From: Salegentibacter salinarum
GTDB taxonomy: Bacteria; Bacteroidota; Bacteroidia; Flavobacteriales; Flavobacteriaceae
Reading direction: 5' to 3'
DNA length: 64,000 nt
Assembly (NCBI RefSeq): GCF_900168115.1
Contig: NZ_FUZC01000012.1
Span: 62,001 to 126,000 of the forward strand
Below the pieces are notes generated by a model. That model was not told where the DNA came from. It made no database searches and was given only the letters and a program-made list of their open reading frames with translations. Both the position numbers and the translations under genes were made by a program. This document shows, piece after piece, positions 37,384-46,642 of this stretch; within the stretch, counting starts at the first letter, position 1; each line of letters begins with the position of its first letter.

Positions 37384-38353
37384 GAAAAATAATTTTTAAC
37401 TAAAATTTACAATAGATCAATTTTTAACAATTTATACCAGAACAAACTGACTATTTTTGAAAATAATGTGCTTTTAAAAACATAAAACAAGTTCCTAGGT
37501 GTAAAATTTGATAGTCAAGTTGTAAAAGGCAATCCTTAGATTTGTGTTAAATATTATTAACATTATTTCATAATTTTTCAATTTCGGTCGTAGGCGAAAA
37601 TATAACTGAAACTGACGGATGTTAATTTTATCTTGTGCCGGTCATTCGAAAATTAGCGGACCTGCACATTTCCATCCAAATGTGGAAATTCATCTTTTGT
37701 GATCTCCTAGATCACTTTGGAGCAGATAATTGAACCGAAAATAGCATCAAAGAAATGGGAAGAAATTTATTTTGGTGATTTTTTAGTTCAATAAAACTTT
37801 CTTATTTGCAGCCGATTCATTTTTTATTGTAAATCAAATTTTGCAATAGCTTCTTAATTATCTGGAAGTCGTTCCTAAATTTGGATATGCTTCTCATTAA
37901 GAACACTTAAGTTTGTATTTATACTTAATTAATGAGGGGCAGCAGTAGTGGCTGCATCTTTATTATCTATATCATAATACATCACGTTCTGAAACAAAGC
38001 TTTCAAAAAAATACTGTGTTTAACTACATCGCATAAAGCCACAATATTCTGAGCTAAAATATTAATAAGACTTACACTGCCCAATCCACTAACCCAATGC
38101 CGGCAATACTTAAAGTATTGTTTGGTACAGTGTAACCCAATTGTCCGAAGACGTGTCAGCACAATGGTTATTCAAGCAGATGATTTTAATATTCAATGAG
38201 CTTTCAATTGCAAAACTCCAATTATTTTAAACCGTTTTAATTATTAAGAATTTAAAAAATAATGTTTTAAAGTTTTCAGAATGATTTAAGAAGTTAGATA
38301 GAAAAGACACTATCCAAAAATAATCGACCTGTTTATATTAACACACTTAATAC
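37384..38353. other. Nearly 1 kb without a convincing gene
   Basis: The stretch lies between the block B susC promoter and the membrane-protein gene ending at 38354. A minus-strand frame at 37929-38162 (77 residues, ending NKDAATTAAPH) has no recognisable family. A neighbouring frame there reads GQLGYTVPNNTLSIAG, so this may be a decayed gene fragment. Nothing else is seen. Confidence 0.45.
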
Positions 38354-39247
38354 CTACTTAATCTTCGGAAACCCAGTCATAGATATTTTATAATATATTG
38401 ATTTAGCATTGTTTTTTTTAATTATATAATAAGTTAATAAAGGAATCAATCCGTGCGGAAGCCTGTATATAGTAGTAAACAAATATTGATGAAATATTAT
38501 TGCTGAAAATTCATAGGTCAATCCACTAATTATCCTTGCGAAGGCGGTAAAAAAACCCCAAAAGACAGCATAAACTAATGCTATATTTGAAGTTTTAGGT
38601 AAAAAAATCAATATTGCTGCTAAAAAATCTAAACATCCAGCAATCAACAGAAAACTCATTGCCTGACCTTCAGTAATTGTCAAAATATTGATAACCATCG
38701 TCACGAAATTTCCTGGCACCGGATAAGGCCGTCCAACTGCATATAATCCATGGCTTATAAAAGTTAACGCTATAATCAATTTTAAAAATAAAATCCAGGT
38801 AAATTGCCTTTCTTTCAATTTAAAACACGCCAGAAGTGCTATTGGAGAACCAAATTGGATAGCATGTTCAAAAAACATGGCAAAATGGTAAAAATTACTT
38901 TTTGCCTGTAAAACAGCTAAAAAGATTAATGACCCAGCTCCGGTTCCGATAATATATTTTAAAACATCATAATTTTTTCTAGTGATGAAAACGCTTGCTA
39001 TTCCACAGAAAAAATAAAAGAAACCTACACTAACAATTCCAATTTGTATTTTATTATCAATTGAAGTATTTGTTACATAATCCGCCCAATCCATCCTAAA
39101 AACACTTTTTATTATAGGGCTTAATATGGCTTCATCCCAGAGAAGAGATCTGTAAGGAGGATCATAAAAAATATGTTCATAAGCTCTTCCAAAAAAAACA
39201 CAGACACAGCAAAATTTTAAAAGATTTAAAGTGCGCGTTATTGGCAT
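38354..39247 (-). CDS. Polytopic membrane protein, unknown function
   Basis: The 297-residue protein has about seven to eight membrane helices and conserved-looking polar spots: FGRAYEHIFYDPPYRSLLWDE near the N-terminus, FEHAIQFGSPIALL, LTFISHGLYAVGRPYPVPGNFV in the middle. The pattern is reminiscent of DoxX-like or heme-copper-type membrane proteins, but I cannot assign a family. It is divergent from GH92-C; about 200 bases between the two starts contain a LacI-type operator, so both may be controlled together. Confidence 0.65.
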   Translation of the reverse strand: MPITRTLNLLKFCCVCVFFGRAYEHIFYDPPYRSLLWDEAILSPIIKSVFRMDWADYVTNTSIDNKIQIGIVSVGFFYFFCGIASVFITRKNYDVLKYIIGTGAGSLIFLAVLQAKSNFYHFAMFFEHAIQFGSPIALLACFKLKERQFTWILFLKLIIALTFISHGLYAVGRPYPVPGNFVTMVINILTITEGQAMSFLLIAGCLDFLAAILIFLPKTSNIALVYAVFWGFFTAFARIISGLTYEFSAIIFHQYLFTTIYRLPHGLIPLLTYYIIKKNNAKSIYYKISMTGFPKIK

Positions 39248-39297
39248 AATTATTTATCTAGTTATTCATTTTTAGAAGTTAAAATTATAATTTATTT

Positions 39298-39316
39298 TGA
39301 CTAAATCGTTTTAATA
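39298..39316. promoter_or_regulatory. LacI-type operator, copy 3 (inverted)
   Basis: Reading the minus strand, ttaaaacgatttagtca matches the CTAAAACGATTTAG operator at 13 of its 14 core bases (plus-strand core ctaaatcgtttta at 39301-39313). It lies between the divergent membrane-protein gene and GH92-C. Confidence 0.65.
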
Positions 39317-39448
39317 GCGATATTTATCCAATTTTAAATGGAAAAATAAAAGGATTTCAAATAGCTGTTTCTTTTTTAATATAAAAAGTTTTAAACAAGC
39401 CTCAAAGTATTGATCGCGCCTATCCGTTGAATATTCAAAAAATAATTA

Positions 39449-41521
39449 ATGAGTTGTAAAAAGTCTATTTTATCAAGTTTATTATTTCTCGCATTTACCA
39501 CCATTTTTTCACAGCAAAATTTCACGGAAAAAGTAAATGTTTTTCTGGGAACTTCTGGAGATTATGGTCAAATGTCACCAGCAGCATCCTATCCATTTAG
39601 TATGATGAGTATTAGCCCTCAAACAATCCCGCACAATCATACTGGATATGAATATTACGCAAAAAAATATATTGGCTTCACCCATACACGAATTGAAGGA
39701 GTGGGATGCACAGGTTCCGGAGGAAATATTTTAATTAGGCCATTCTCAGGTAATGACTATTCAAAAAATCTAATCAAAAAGTCTCAAACAGCAAGTCCCG
39801 GTAATTATTCTGTTTTTTTTGAAAATGGAATTAAAGCAAAGATAAACTCTGGTTTAAATTACGGAGTTAATAGTTTCACATTTCCAAAAAATAAAAATGG
39901 TGTTTACATAGATTTAGGCTTTGCACTTGCCGGACGATTTAAGGCTGAAGAACATCAAATAAAAAATGGATTAATAAAGGGTTGGATAGATACAGAGACA
40001 ACCTGTAGCAGGGGTGTTTATAGGTTATATTTCGCAATAAAACTCCCTTCAGATTATGATTTAAAAAAATTAACAGAACATAAGTATATATTGAGCGGAG
40101 ATTCTGATGAAATTCAAATACCCGTGGCATTTTCTTCAGTAAATAGTGAATATGCTGCGGAAAAAATTAAAAATAATCAATCTTTAAATTTGAAGGAAAC
40201 TACTGAAAAGAAATGGAATGAGCTGTTAGGTAGGATTCAGGTAGAAGGAGAGAATGATAGAGAGAAATTGTTTTATTCACTACTTTATCGTGGACTGCAA
40301 GCTCCATTTCAAATTTCTGAAAATGACGGGAAATTCAGAGCCACAAATGGCTCAATTCAAACATCAAAAAATACAACTTATAACGGTTGGGCCATTTGGG
40401 ATAATTATAGAGAGCAACTACCCATGCTTTCGCTTATGTACCCCGACAAATATGCCGATATTGTAAAATCTATTGCAAATCTTTATCGGTTTGGAAAACA
40501 AGAATGGGCAACCATGCATGAGCCGTCTCCAACGGTACGTACAGAACATGCATTAGTCGTTTTATTAGACGCAGTAAGAAAAGGTTATGATCTAAATTTA
40601 AAATCAATTAAGAAATCTTTAATGGAGGAAGCCAACAATCTAAAGTATGATTCACCGGATAAAGCTTTGGAAACTTCTTACGATAAATGGGCTATGGCCG
40701 GTCTGCTACACCAGATCAATGAAAAAGAACTGAGCTATAAATATTTAAAAGAATCCCAGAAATATAAAGAATTCTGGAAAAAAGATTTTAAAGACCTTTC
40801 CAGAAATGATGTAGATCAAATGCACGCTCGAGGACTTTATCAAGGTACAATTTGGCAGTACAGGTGGTTTGTCCCTTTCGACTTAAATGGTTTAAAAAAA
40901 TTGGTTGGAGGAGAAGATAAATTTTTAGACCAGCTAGACCAGTTTTTTGAAGACTATAATTATAATCACGCTAATCAGCCTGATCTTCAAGTTCCAGGAA
41001 TATACAATGCAACTAAAAAACCCTGGAAATCACAAAAACTTTTCCGTAAAATCCTGTTGGATACGATGGTGCAAACCTATTTTAATAATAACAGTAAAGG
41101 AATAGATTCTTATATAGGCAAGATATATAAAAACCAGCCCAGAGCTTATCTCAGAACTATGGATGACGACGCCGGAACAATGTCCTCATGGTTTGTTATG
41201 AGAAGTTTAGGCTTATCTGCAGCTAATGTGGGCTCACCTATATATTATCTAACAGCACCAATATTTAGGGAGTATACAATCACCTATAAAAATAATAAAG
41301 AATTTAAAGTCAAGGTCAATAATTATAATAAAGATTGGTTTTATATTAAATCGGCCAAACTAAACGGAAAAACCTTAAATAGAAATTGGCTTACTCATCA
41401 GGAAATTGTCAATGGAGGTTATCTTGAAATAGAACTTTCAAAAGAACCAAACAAGAAATGGGGACTACAAGATCAATTTGCAACCGATCTGGAACGGCCT
41501 TTTTCCCTACCATCAAAATAA
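39449..41521 (+). CDS. GH92-family enzyme with Glu-to-Gln at the catalytic-acid position (copy C)
   Basis: The 690-residue protein has an N-terminal signal peptide (to about FSQQ). GH92 motifs: SPAASYPFSMMSISPQT, RIEGVGCTGSGGNI, WAIWDNYREQLPML, NHANQPDLQVPGIYN and TMDDDAGTMSSWF (Asp572, Asp574). The box holding the catalytic acid reads YQGTIWQYRW: Gln465 where copies A and B have Glu in EGNAW-Q/H-Y. Spacing to the Asp pair (107-109) confirms the alignment. In GH92 this Glu-to-Gln change is known from a mannosyl-phosphate uncapping enzyme (CcMan5, as I recall), whose phosphate leaving group needs no protonation. The gene heads a three-gene unit with a phosphatase. The phosphomannan role is inferred. 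Confidence 0.88.
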   Translation: MSCKKSILSSLLFLAFTTIFSQQNFTEKVNVFLGTSGDYGQMSPAASYPFSMMSISPQTIPHNHTGYEYYAKKYIGFTHTRIEGVGCTGSGGNILIRPFSGNDYSKNLIKKSQTASPGNYSVFFENGIKAKINSGLNYGVNSFTFPKNKNGVYIDLGFALAGRFKAEEHQIKNGLIKGWIDTETTCSRGVYRLYFAIKLPSDYDLKKLTEHKYILSGDSDEIQIPVAFSSVNSEYAAEKIKNNQSLNLKETTEKKWNELLGRIQVEGENDREKLFYSLLYRGLQAPFQISENDGKFRATNGSIQTSKNTTYNGWAIWDNYREQLPMLSLMYPDKYADIVKSIANLYRFGKQEWATMHEPSPTVRTEHALVVLLDAVRKGYDLNLKSIKKSLMEEANNLKYDSPDKALETSYDKWAMAGLLHQINEKELSYKYLKESQKYKEFWKKDFKDLSRNDVDQMHARGLYQGTIWQYRWFVPFDLNGLKKLVGGEDKFLDQLDQFFEDYNYNHANQPDLQVPGIYNATKKPWKSQKLFRKILLDTMVQTYFNNNSKGIDSYIGKIYKNQPRAYLRTMDDDAGTMSSWFVMRSLGLSAANVGSPIYYLTAPIFREYTITYKNNKEFKVKVNNYNKDWFYIKSAKLNGKTLNRNWLTHQEIVNGGYLEIELSKEPNKKWGLQDQFATDLERPFSLPSK

Positions 41522-41566
41522 AATCAAAAAAATAGATTTGTAATCCAATTTACTAAACTAATCATA

Positions 41567-42799
41567 ATGAAGCATTTAACCCTCACCATAATATTCTCTT
41601 TTTTAACTTTCTATAGTATTGCTAAAAATAGCCGTTATAGAATTATTATAACAGATGACCCATCTTCAACCATAACAATAGCTTGGGATCAAATTTCTGG
41701 TCAAAATCCAAGAGTATATTATGGAATAACAGATGGAGGAATGTATAGTTCCAAATATTCCTTAAAAAAATCACCCGATAGAAAAGTCGACTATAAAGGA
41801 ATGAATAATCATTTCGTTACACTAACCAAGCTTAATCCTGATACTAATTATTATTTTATTATTAAAGATAGTGAAGGTGTAAGTAAGAGATTTTGGTTTA
41901 AAACAGCTCCAAAAGACAATATAAGCATGTCTTTTATTTCCGGTGGTGATTCTCGGAATAACAGAGTACCCCGGATTGAAGCAAATAAATTGGTTGCAAA
42001 ATTAAAACCCACAGCAGTATTTTTTGGCGGGGATATGACTAATAGTGGTTCAGAAGAAGAGTGGATTGAATGGATGGATGACTGGCAGCATACTATAGCT
42101 CTAGATGGCAGAATGTTCCCTATTTTACCAGCTAGAGGAAATCATGAAAGATCGAATAGTTCGATTTACAATCTCTTCAACACTCCTTCAAAAGCAGTCT
42201 ATTATAACATCGTTTTCGGAAAAAATTTATTTTCCACATATACCTTAAATTCTGAAATAGCGGCTGGTGGAAATCAGTATGCATGGTTAAAGAAGAAAAT
42301 TAAAAATGACAAGGCATTATGGAAATTTATACAGTATCATAAACCAATGCGCCCTCATCAATCTCATAAAGCAGAAGGAAATGATGAATACAATAACTGG
42401 GCAGAATTATTCTATAAAAACGGAGTTAACCTGGTAAGCGAATCGGATTCTCATGTTGTTAAAACTACCTACCCTATTAAACCATGTAATGGAGGAGAAG
42501 ACTGTGACGAGGGCTTTGTACGAGATGATCAGAAAGGTACTGTATATGTTGGGGAAGGTTGCTGGGGAGCCCCATTAAGAAATAATGATGATGATAAAAG
42601 CTGGACTAAAAATTCAGGTTCATTTAATCAGTTTAAATGGATTACAGTTTCCAGAAAAGAAATAAAACTCCAAACCATAATTGTTGACAAGGCCAACCAG
42701 GTTTGCGAAAATTCAAATAGCACAAAGCTCGTAAAATTACCGTTTGGAGTAAAAGTATGGGAAAACGAGGGAGAAAGTATAGTTATCCGTAACCCATAA
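41567..42799 (+). CDS. Secreted purple-acid-phosphatase-like metallophosphoesterase
   Basis: The 410-residue protein has a signal peptide (to about SIAKN), an N-terminal Fn3-like purple acid phosphatase domain (about 25-115) and a metallophosphoesterase domain with ISGGDSRNN, FFGGDMTNSG, ARGNHERS and QYHKPMRPH. The last metal motif reads SESDSHVV where many relatives have GHxH. It begins 45 bases after GH92-C and is followed after 25 bases by the rhamnosidase gene. In this setting it could remove phosphate from mannose-6-phosphate groups after the GH92-C enzyme has removed the mannose cap. Substrate is inferred from context. Confidence 0.85.
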   Translation: MKHLTLTIIFSFLTFYSIAKNSRYRIIITDDPSSTITIAWDQISGQNPRVYYGITDGGMYSSKYSLKKSPDRKVDYKGMNNHFVTLTKLNPDTNYYFIIKDSEGVSKRFWFKTAPKDNISMSFISGGDSRNNRVPRIEANKLVAKLKPTAVFFGGDMTNSGSEEEWIEWMDDWQHTIALDGRMFPILPARGNHERSNSSIYNLFNTPSKAVYYNIVFGKNLFSTYTLNSEIAAGGNQYAWLKKKIKNDKALWKFIQYHKPMRPHQSHKAEGNDEYNNWAELFYKNGVNLVSESDSHVVKTTYPIKPCNGGEDCDEGFVRDDQKGTVYVGEGCWGAPLRNNDDDKSWTKNSGSFNQFKWITVSRKEIKLQTIIVDKANQVCENSNSTKLVKLPFGVKVWENEGESIVIRNP

Positions 42800-42824
42800 G
42801 AAACAAAATACATTTATACTTTAT

Positions 42825-45515
42825 ATGAAACTTAACTCTCTTACAACTGGCTTATTTATTTTACTCCTCCAGATCTTTGTTTCATGCCAGAAAGAGAAAC
42901 CTAAAAACGTAAAAGTAGCTAGTCTAACTTCCGAGTACCTTAAAAACCCAATAGGCCTCGATACTGAAAAACCCAGGTTTAGATGGAAGCTAGAAACCGG
43001 AGATCAAGAGGTGCTGCAGGAAAACTATGAAATCTATGTGGGAACTGATTCTGTTGAGGTTTCCAACGGAAAGGGCAATTTTTGGCAATCAGGAGAACTA
43101 GCTGATGGTAGCAATCTAGCCATCTATGACGGAGAACCTTTAAAACCATTTACCAAATATTACTGGAGCGTTAGAATTGGTGTTGAAAACTCAAAGATTA
43201 ATGCGATTTCAGAAGTCGCCAGTTTTGAAACCGGAATAATGAACGAAACTTGGAAAGGTTCGTGGATTACCGATGGAGAAGATATGGATTTAAAACCAGC
43301 ACCCTATTTTAGAAAAGAAATTGATATCACTAAAGAGGTAAAAAAAGCTACTGCTTATATTACTGCTGCTGGATTATTTGAACTGCATATTAATGGTGAT
43401 AAAATAGGGAATAATCGCTTAGACCCAACTTACACCCGCTATGATAAAAGAAACCTATATGTTACCCACGATGTAACAAAGCAAATTCAGGAAGAAGATG
43501 AAATTGCCCTTGGAGTTATTTTAGGAAATGGATGGTATAATCATCAATCTACCGCTGTATGGAATTTCCACGAAGCGGGGTGGCGTAACCGCCCCAGATT
43601 TTTAATGAACTTAAAGATTCAATATAAAGATGGGACTTCAGAAGATATTGTTACCGATAGCGACTGGAAAACCGCCACCGGCCCTATTATCTTTAATAGT
43701 ATTTATACCGCCGAACATTATAATGCAAATTTAGAAGACTCTAACTGGAACTCTCCTAATTTTGAAGGTTCTGCATGGGAAAATGCGATAGAGACCGAAG
43801 CCCCTTCTAATAATATTGTGGCACAAAGCTTACATCCTGTAAGAAGTACAGAAGAAATTAAACCAGTTAGTGTACAAAAAATTAGTGATACGAAATACAT
43901 CTTTGATTTGGGCCGTAATATTTCTGGGGTAAGCAAGATAAAACTCAAAGGAGAACCAAACACGGAATTAAGGATCACTCATGCGGAACAACTGGATAGT
44001 ACTGGTGCCATTGACATGTCCAATATCGATGTACATTACAGGCCTACGGACGATTCTGACCCATTTCAAACCGATATTTTCACTTTAAAGGGGGATGGAG
44101 AAGAAACCTTTATGCCTAAATTCAACTATAAGGGCTTTCAATATGTGGAAGTAAAAAGTAATAAACCTGTTGAATTAAATAAAGAAAGCCTTACCGGTAT
44201 GTTTATGCATAGTGATGTGCCGCAAGTGGGGAAAATTAAAAGCTCAAATGAGATAATAAATAAAATCTGGGAAGCCACCAATGCTTCATACTTATCTAAC
44301 CTATTTGGCTACCCAACAGATTGCCCTCAGCGAGAAAAAAACGGGTGGACAGGGGATGCCCATATAGCCATAGAAACGGGTTTATATAATTATGACGGAA
44401 TTACCGTGTATGAAAAATGGATGGATGACCATAGGGACGAGCAGCAGCCAAATGGGGTGTTGCCTTCTATTATCCCTACTTGGGGATGGGGGTATGATTG
44501 GGGGAATGGTCCGGATTGGACCAGTACCATCGCAATAATACCCTGGGAATTATACCAGTTTTATGGAGACAGTCGTGCATTGGAAGAAAATTACGATAAT
44601 ATAAAACTTTATGTAGATCATATTACAGAAATCAGTCCTTCTGGTTTGACAGACTGGGGATTGGGTGATTGGGTTCCTGTGGAGGATAAAACTCCGGTGG
44701 AATTAACCTCCTCTATCTACTATTATGTAGATGCAAATATTTTAGCAAAGACAGCCAAACTTCTTGGTAAAGAAGAGGATAATAGAAAGTATAGCGATCT
44801 GGCTGAAAAGATCAAACTAGCTATTAATGAGAAATACCTGAATAAAGAAACAGGTATCTATGGAAGTGGATTCCAGACAGAATTAAGCGCTCCATTATAT
44901 TGGGGGATTGTTCCAACAAATCAAAAAGAACTAGTGGCGAAGAATCTTGCTGCAAAAGTAATAGAAGATGAGAAACATATTAATGTCGGCTTACTGGGAT
45001 CAAAGACTATTTTAAATGCGCTTAGCGAAAATGGATATGAAGATCTCGCTTATGAGGTAGCATCGAGAGAGACATATCCTTCCTGGGGATGGTGGATAAA
45101 AAATGGCGCTACCACCCTATTGGAAAACTGGGATATTGGTGCAGATTCCGATCTTTCCAGGAATCATATCATGTTTGGAGAAGTTAGCGCCTGGTTTTTT
45201 AAAGCACTGGGAGGGATTTTTCCTGATCACGAAAATCCCGGATTTAAAAATGTAATTTTAAAACCAAATTTTGTAGATGACCTTGAAAATTTTGAGGCAA
45301 GGCATGATGGGCCATATGGTGAAATTATTTCCAAGTGGGAGAAACAGGAAGAAAATGTCGTAAAATATGAAGTATCTATCCCTCCTAATAGTACAGCTAC
45401 GGTTCATTTAAAAGCTAAGAACATGCAGCTAAATGGAAAGGATGTTGAATCGGGAGAAAAAGCAAGATTTAATTTAAAGTCTGGAAAACACGAAATATTA
45501 ATCTCCCTTCAATAG
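42825..45515 (+). CDS. GH78 alpha-L-rhamnosidase, lipoprotein
   Basis: The 896-residue protein has lipobox FVSC (Cys21). Family domains in order: Fn3-like N-terminal domain (about 40-135), Bac_rhamnosid_N carbohydrate-binding beta-sandwich (about 160-330, LFELHINGDKIGNNRLDPTYT), second sandwich (about 340-450), (alpha/alpha)6 barrel (about 455-800) with DCPQREKNGWTGDAHIA, which carries catalytic-region acids, and a C-terminal sandwich. The Arg-Glu-Lys-Asn sequence differs slightly from the usual R-D/E-E-R. The enzyme would remove terminal rhamnose, or a similar 6-deoxyhexose, from the glycan. It is last in the GH92-C unit. Confidence 0.9.
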   Translation: MKLNSLTTGLFILLLQIFVSCQKEKPKNVKVASLTSEYLKNPIGLDTEKPRFRWKLETGDQEVLQENYEIYVGTDSVEVSNGKGNFWQSGELADGSNLAIYDGEPLKPFTKYYWSVRIGVENSKINAISEVASFETGIMNETWKGSWITDGEDMDLKPAPYFRKEIDITKEVKKATAYITAAGLFELHINGDKIGNNRLDPTYTRYDKRNLYVTHDVTKQIQEEDEIALGVILGNGWYNHQSTAVWNFHEAGWRNRPRFLMNLKIQYKDGTSEDIVTDSDWKTATGPIIFNSIYTAEHYNANLEDSNWNSPNFEGSAWENAIETEAPSNNIVAQSLHPVRSTEEIKPVSVQKISDTKYIFDLGRNISGVSKIKLKGEPNTELRITHAEQLDSTGAIDMSNIDVHYRPTDDSDPFQTDIFTLKGDGEETFMPKFNYKGFQYVEVKSNKPVELNKESLTGMFMHSDVPQVGKIKSSNEIINKIWEATNASYLSNLFGYPTDCPQREKNGWTGDAHIAIETGLYNYDGITVYEKWMDDHRDEQQPNGVLPSIIPTWGWGYDWGNGPDWTSTIAIIPWELYQFYGDSRALEENYDNIKLYVDHITEISPSGLTDWGLGDWVPVEDKTPVELTSSIYYYVDANILAKTAKLLGKEEDNRKYSDLAEKIKLAINEKYLNKETGIYGSGFQTELSAPLYWGIVPTNQKELVAKNLAAKVIEDEKHINVGLLGSKTILNALSENGYEDLAYEVASRETYPSWGWWIKNGATTLLENWDIGADSDLSRNHIMFGEVSAWFFKALGGIFPDHENPGFKNVILKPNFVDDLENFEARHDGPYGEIISKWEKQEENVVKYEVSIPPNSTATVHLKAKNMQLNGKDVESGEKARFNLKSGKHEILISLQ

Positions 45516-46069
45516 AATGTTGACCTTTCCATGCCATATGTAATTATAATCACGTTGGTTTCCTATCCAGGTTTCATTGTAATGCAAACAGGGATAGCCG
45601 ATCAATTATTTTGGCTACGATTGCTGTAAGCAGTTGTCATGGCAAATATTTAATTCTTCACTTTTTTTAGCTTGACTAGAGATAAGTTTTTAGATACCTA
45701 TGCTTGCCATATAAATTTCATTATAGGTGATAATGGTAACAATATTTTCTACCTCAGAACTATCTATAGGCTCCTGTTTTACCTTAACACAGCCAAAGTT
45801 CAATTTGCTTCAGATGAAAGTTTGAAAACTTTCAAGATTTTTGAATCTTTAGGAAAGAACAAATTTTGGAGTTTTCCAGATCATCATTTAATTTCTATTT
45901 ATACTTGCCAATTTGTAAAGAATAATACAGATACCTAGGCCTATTATATTTTAGTCTAAAGGAATCTACAAAAACTTTACATTTGTACATAATAATCAAA
46001 ATAAATCATACTGTTTCTTAATTACTCCAAAAATCATCCGGACTATTCAAACGTTAAAGTTTGTTAAAG
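45516..46069. other. Right end of the element, no convincing gene
   Basis: About 550 bases. A plus-strand frame at 45672-45938 needs a TTG start and has no family features. No terminator is evident directly after the rhamnosidase gene. Confidence 0.45.
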
Positions 46070-46088
46070 CGAGACCAATTCGGTGACC
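46070..46088 (+). repeat. 19-bp repeat near the right end, copy of 3397-3415
   Basis: cgagaccaattcggtgacc is identical to and in the same orientation as the copy just inside the left end. It lies 61 bases from attR. Such paired end repeats fit arm-type sites of the integrase. Confidence 0.75.
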
Positions 46089-46148
46089 AATAAATTTCAC
46101 CCCTTTGGGAGGCCCTGCAAACACTATAAAGTCGAAATTTAGGTCGTT

Positions 46149-46161
46149 CCCTCCGACTCCA
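46149..46161 (+). other. attR: partial ssrA 3' end
   Basis: ccctccgactcca is identical to the last 13 bases of ssrA (3282-3294) in the same orientation. A terminator follows at 46164-46200, which is probably the original ssrA terminator before insertion. Confidence 0.85.
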
Positions 46162-46163
46162 TT

Positions 46164-46200
46164 AAAAAGCCTCGTAAGCCCAGTGTTTACGAGGCTTTTT
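46164..46200 (+). terminator. Terminator behind attR (probably the former ssrA terminator)
   Basis: aaaaagcctcgtaa and ttacgaggcttttt form a 14-base perfect stem with a short loop and T-rich end. Its position three bases after the ssrA end duplicate suggests it once terminated ssrA. Confidence 0.8.
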
Positions 46201-46226
46201 AATTTGCGTTGACAAAATAGTTGACA

Positions 46227-46642
46227 GGTTCGATCTATTCGCTTGGTGATATATGATAACTTTCCAGAAGATAGTCTAATCAAAGAATGAGGAACAACAT
46301 CAATATTAAATAATTGGCCATTTTCATTGTTACATGCTCATTGGCCGGCATTTCGGAAAAATCTTCTGAAGGTGGTTTAAATATATAGTTACCCCCTAAA
46401 GCGCCAACTACGGTAAGACGCTGATCTTTTCTATTATCCTCCAACACAGACATAGATAATTTAGGCTGCACACCAGGAACTGAAATTCTTCTTTCTACAA
46501 CTTGTTGAGCCAGTTTGGCCATTTCCTGAATAGAATAGTCTATTCTAGGAGCTGTCTTTGTTCTAAAGAATTTTAGACTACATTCTTCGTGAAAATCTCC
46601 TCCTGTGGAAACTTCTTTATAACAATATAAACACTTACTCAT
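46227..46642 (-). pseudogene. HipT-like kinase toxin remnant
   Basis: From ATG 46642 the frame gives SKCLYCYKEVSTGGDFHEEC, then VPGVQPKLSMSVLE, VVGALGGNYIFKPP and EHVTMKMANYL, the start of the HipA-like kinase of split (HipBST-like) systems in Bacteroidetes. After MANYL a frameshift occurs (about 46300). The other frame continues VVPHSLIRLSSGKLSYITKRIDRT to 46227, where homology ends next to the attR terminator. The kinase core, including the catalytic loop, is lost. The start overlaps the stop of the HipS-like frame. Confidence 0.8.

Noticed and set aside
37929-38162. Minus-strand frame of 77 residues ending NKDAATTAAPH
   Set aside because: No family recognised. Another frame there looks a little like part of an outer-membrane protein, so decay or chance cannot be separated.
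45672-45938. Plus-strand frame of 88 residues at the right end of the element
   Set aside because: It needs a TTG start and shows no recognisable motif.
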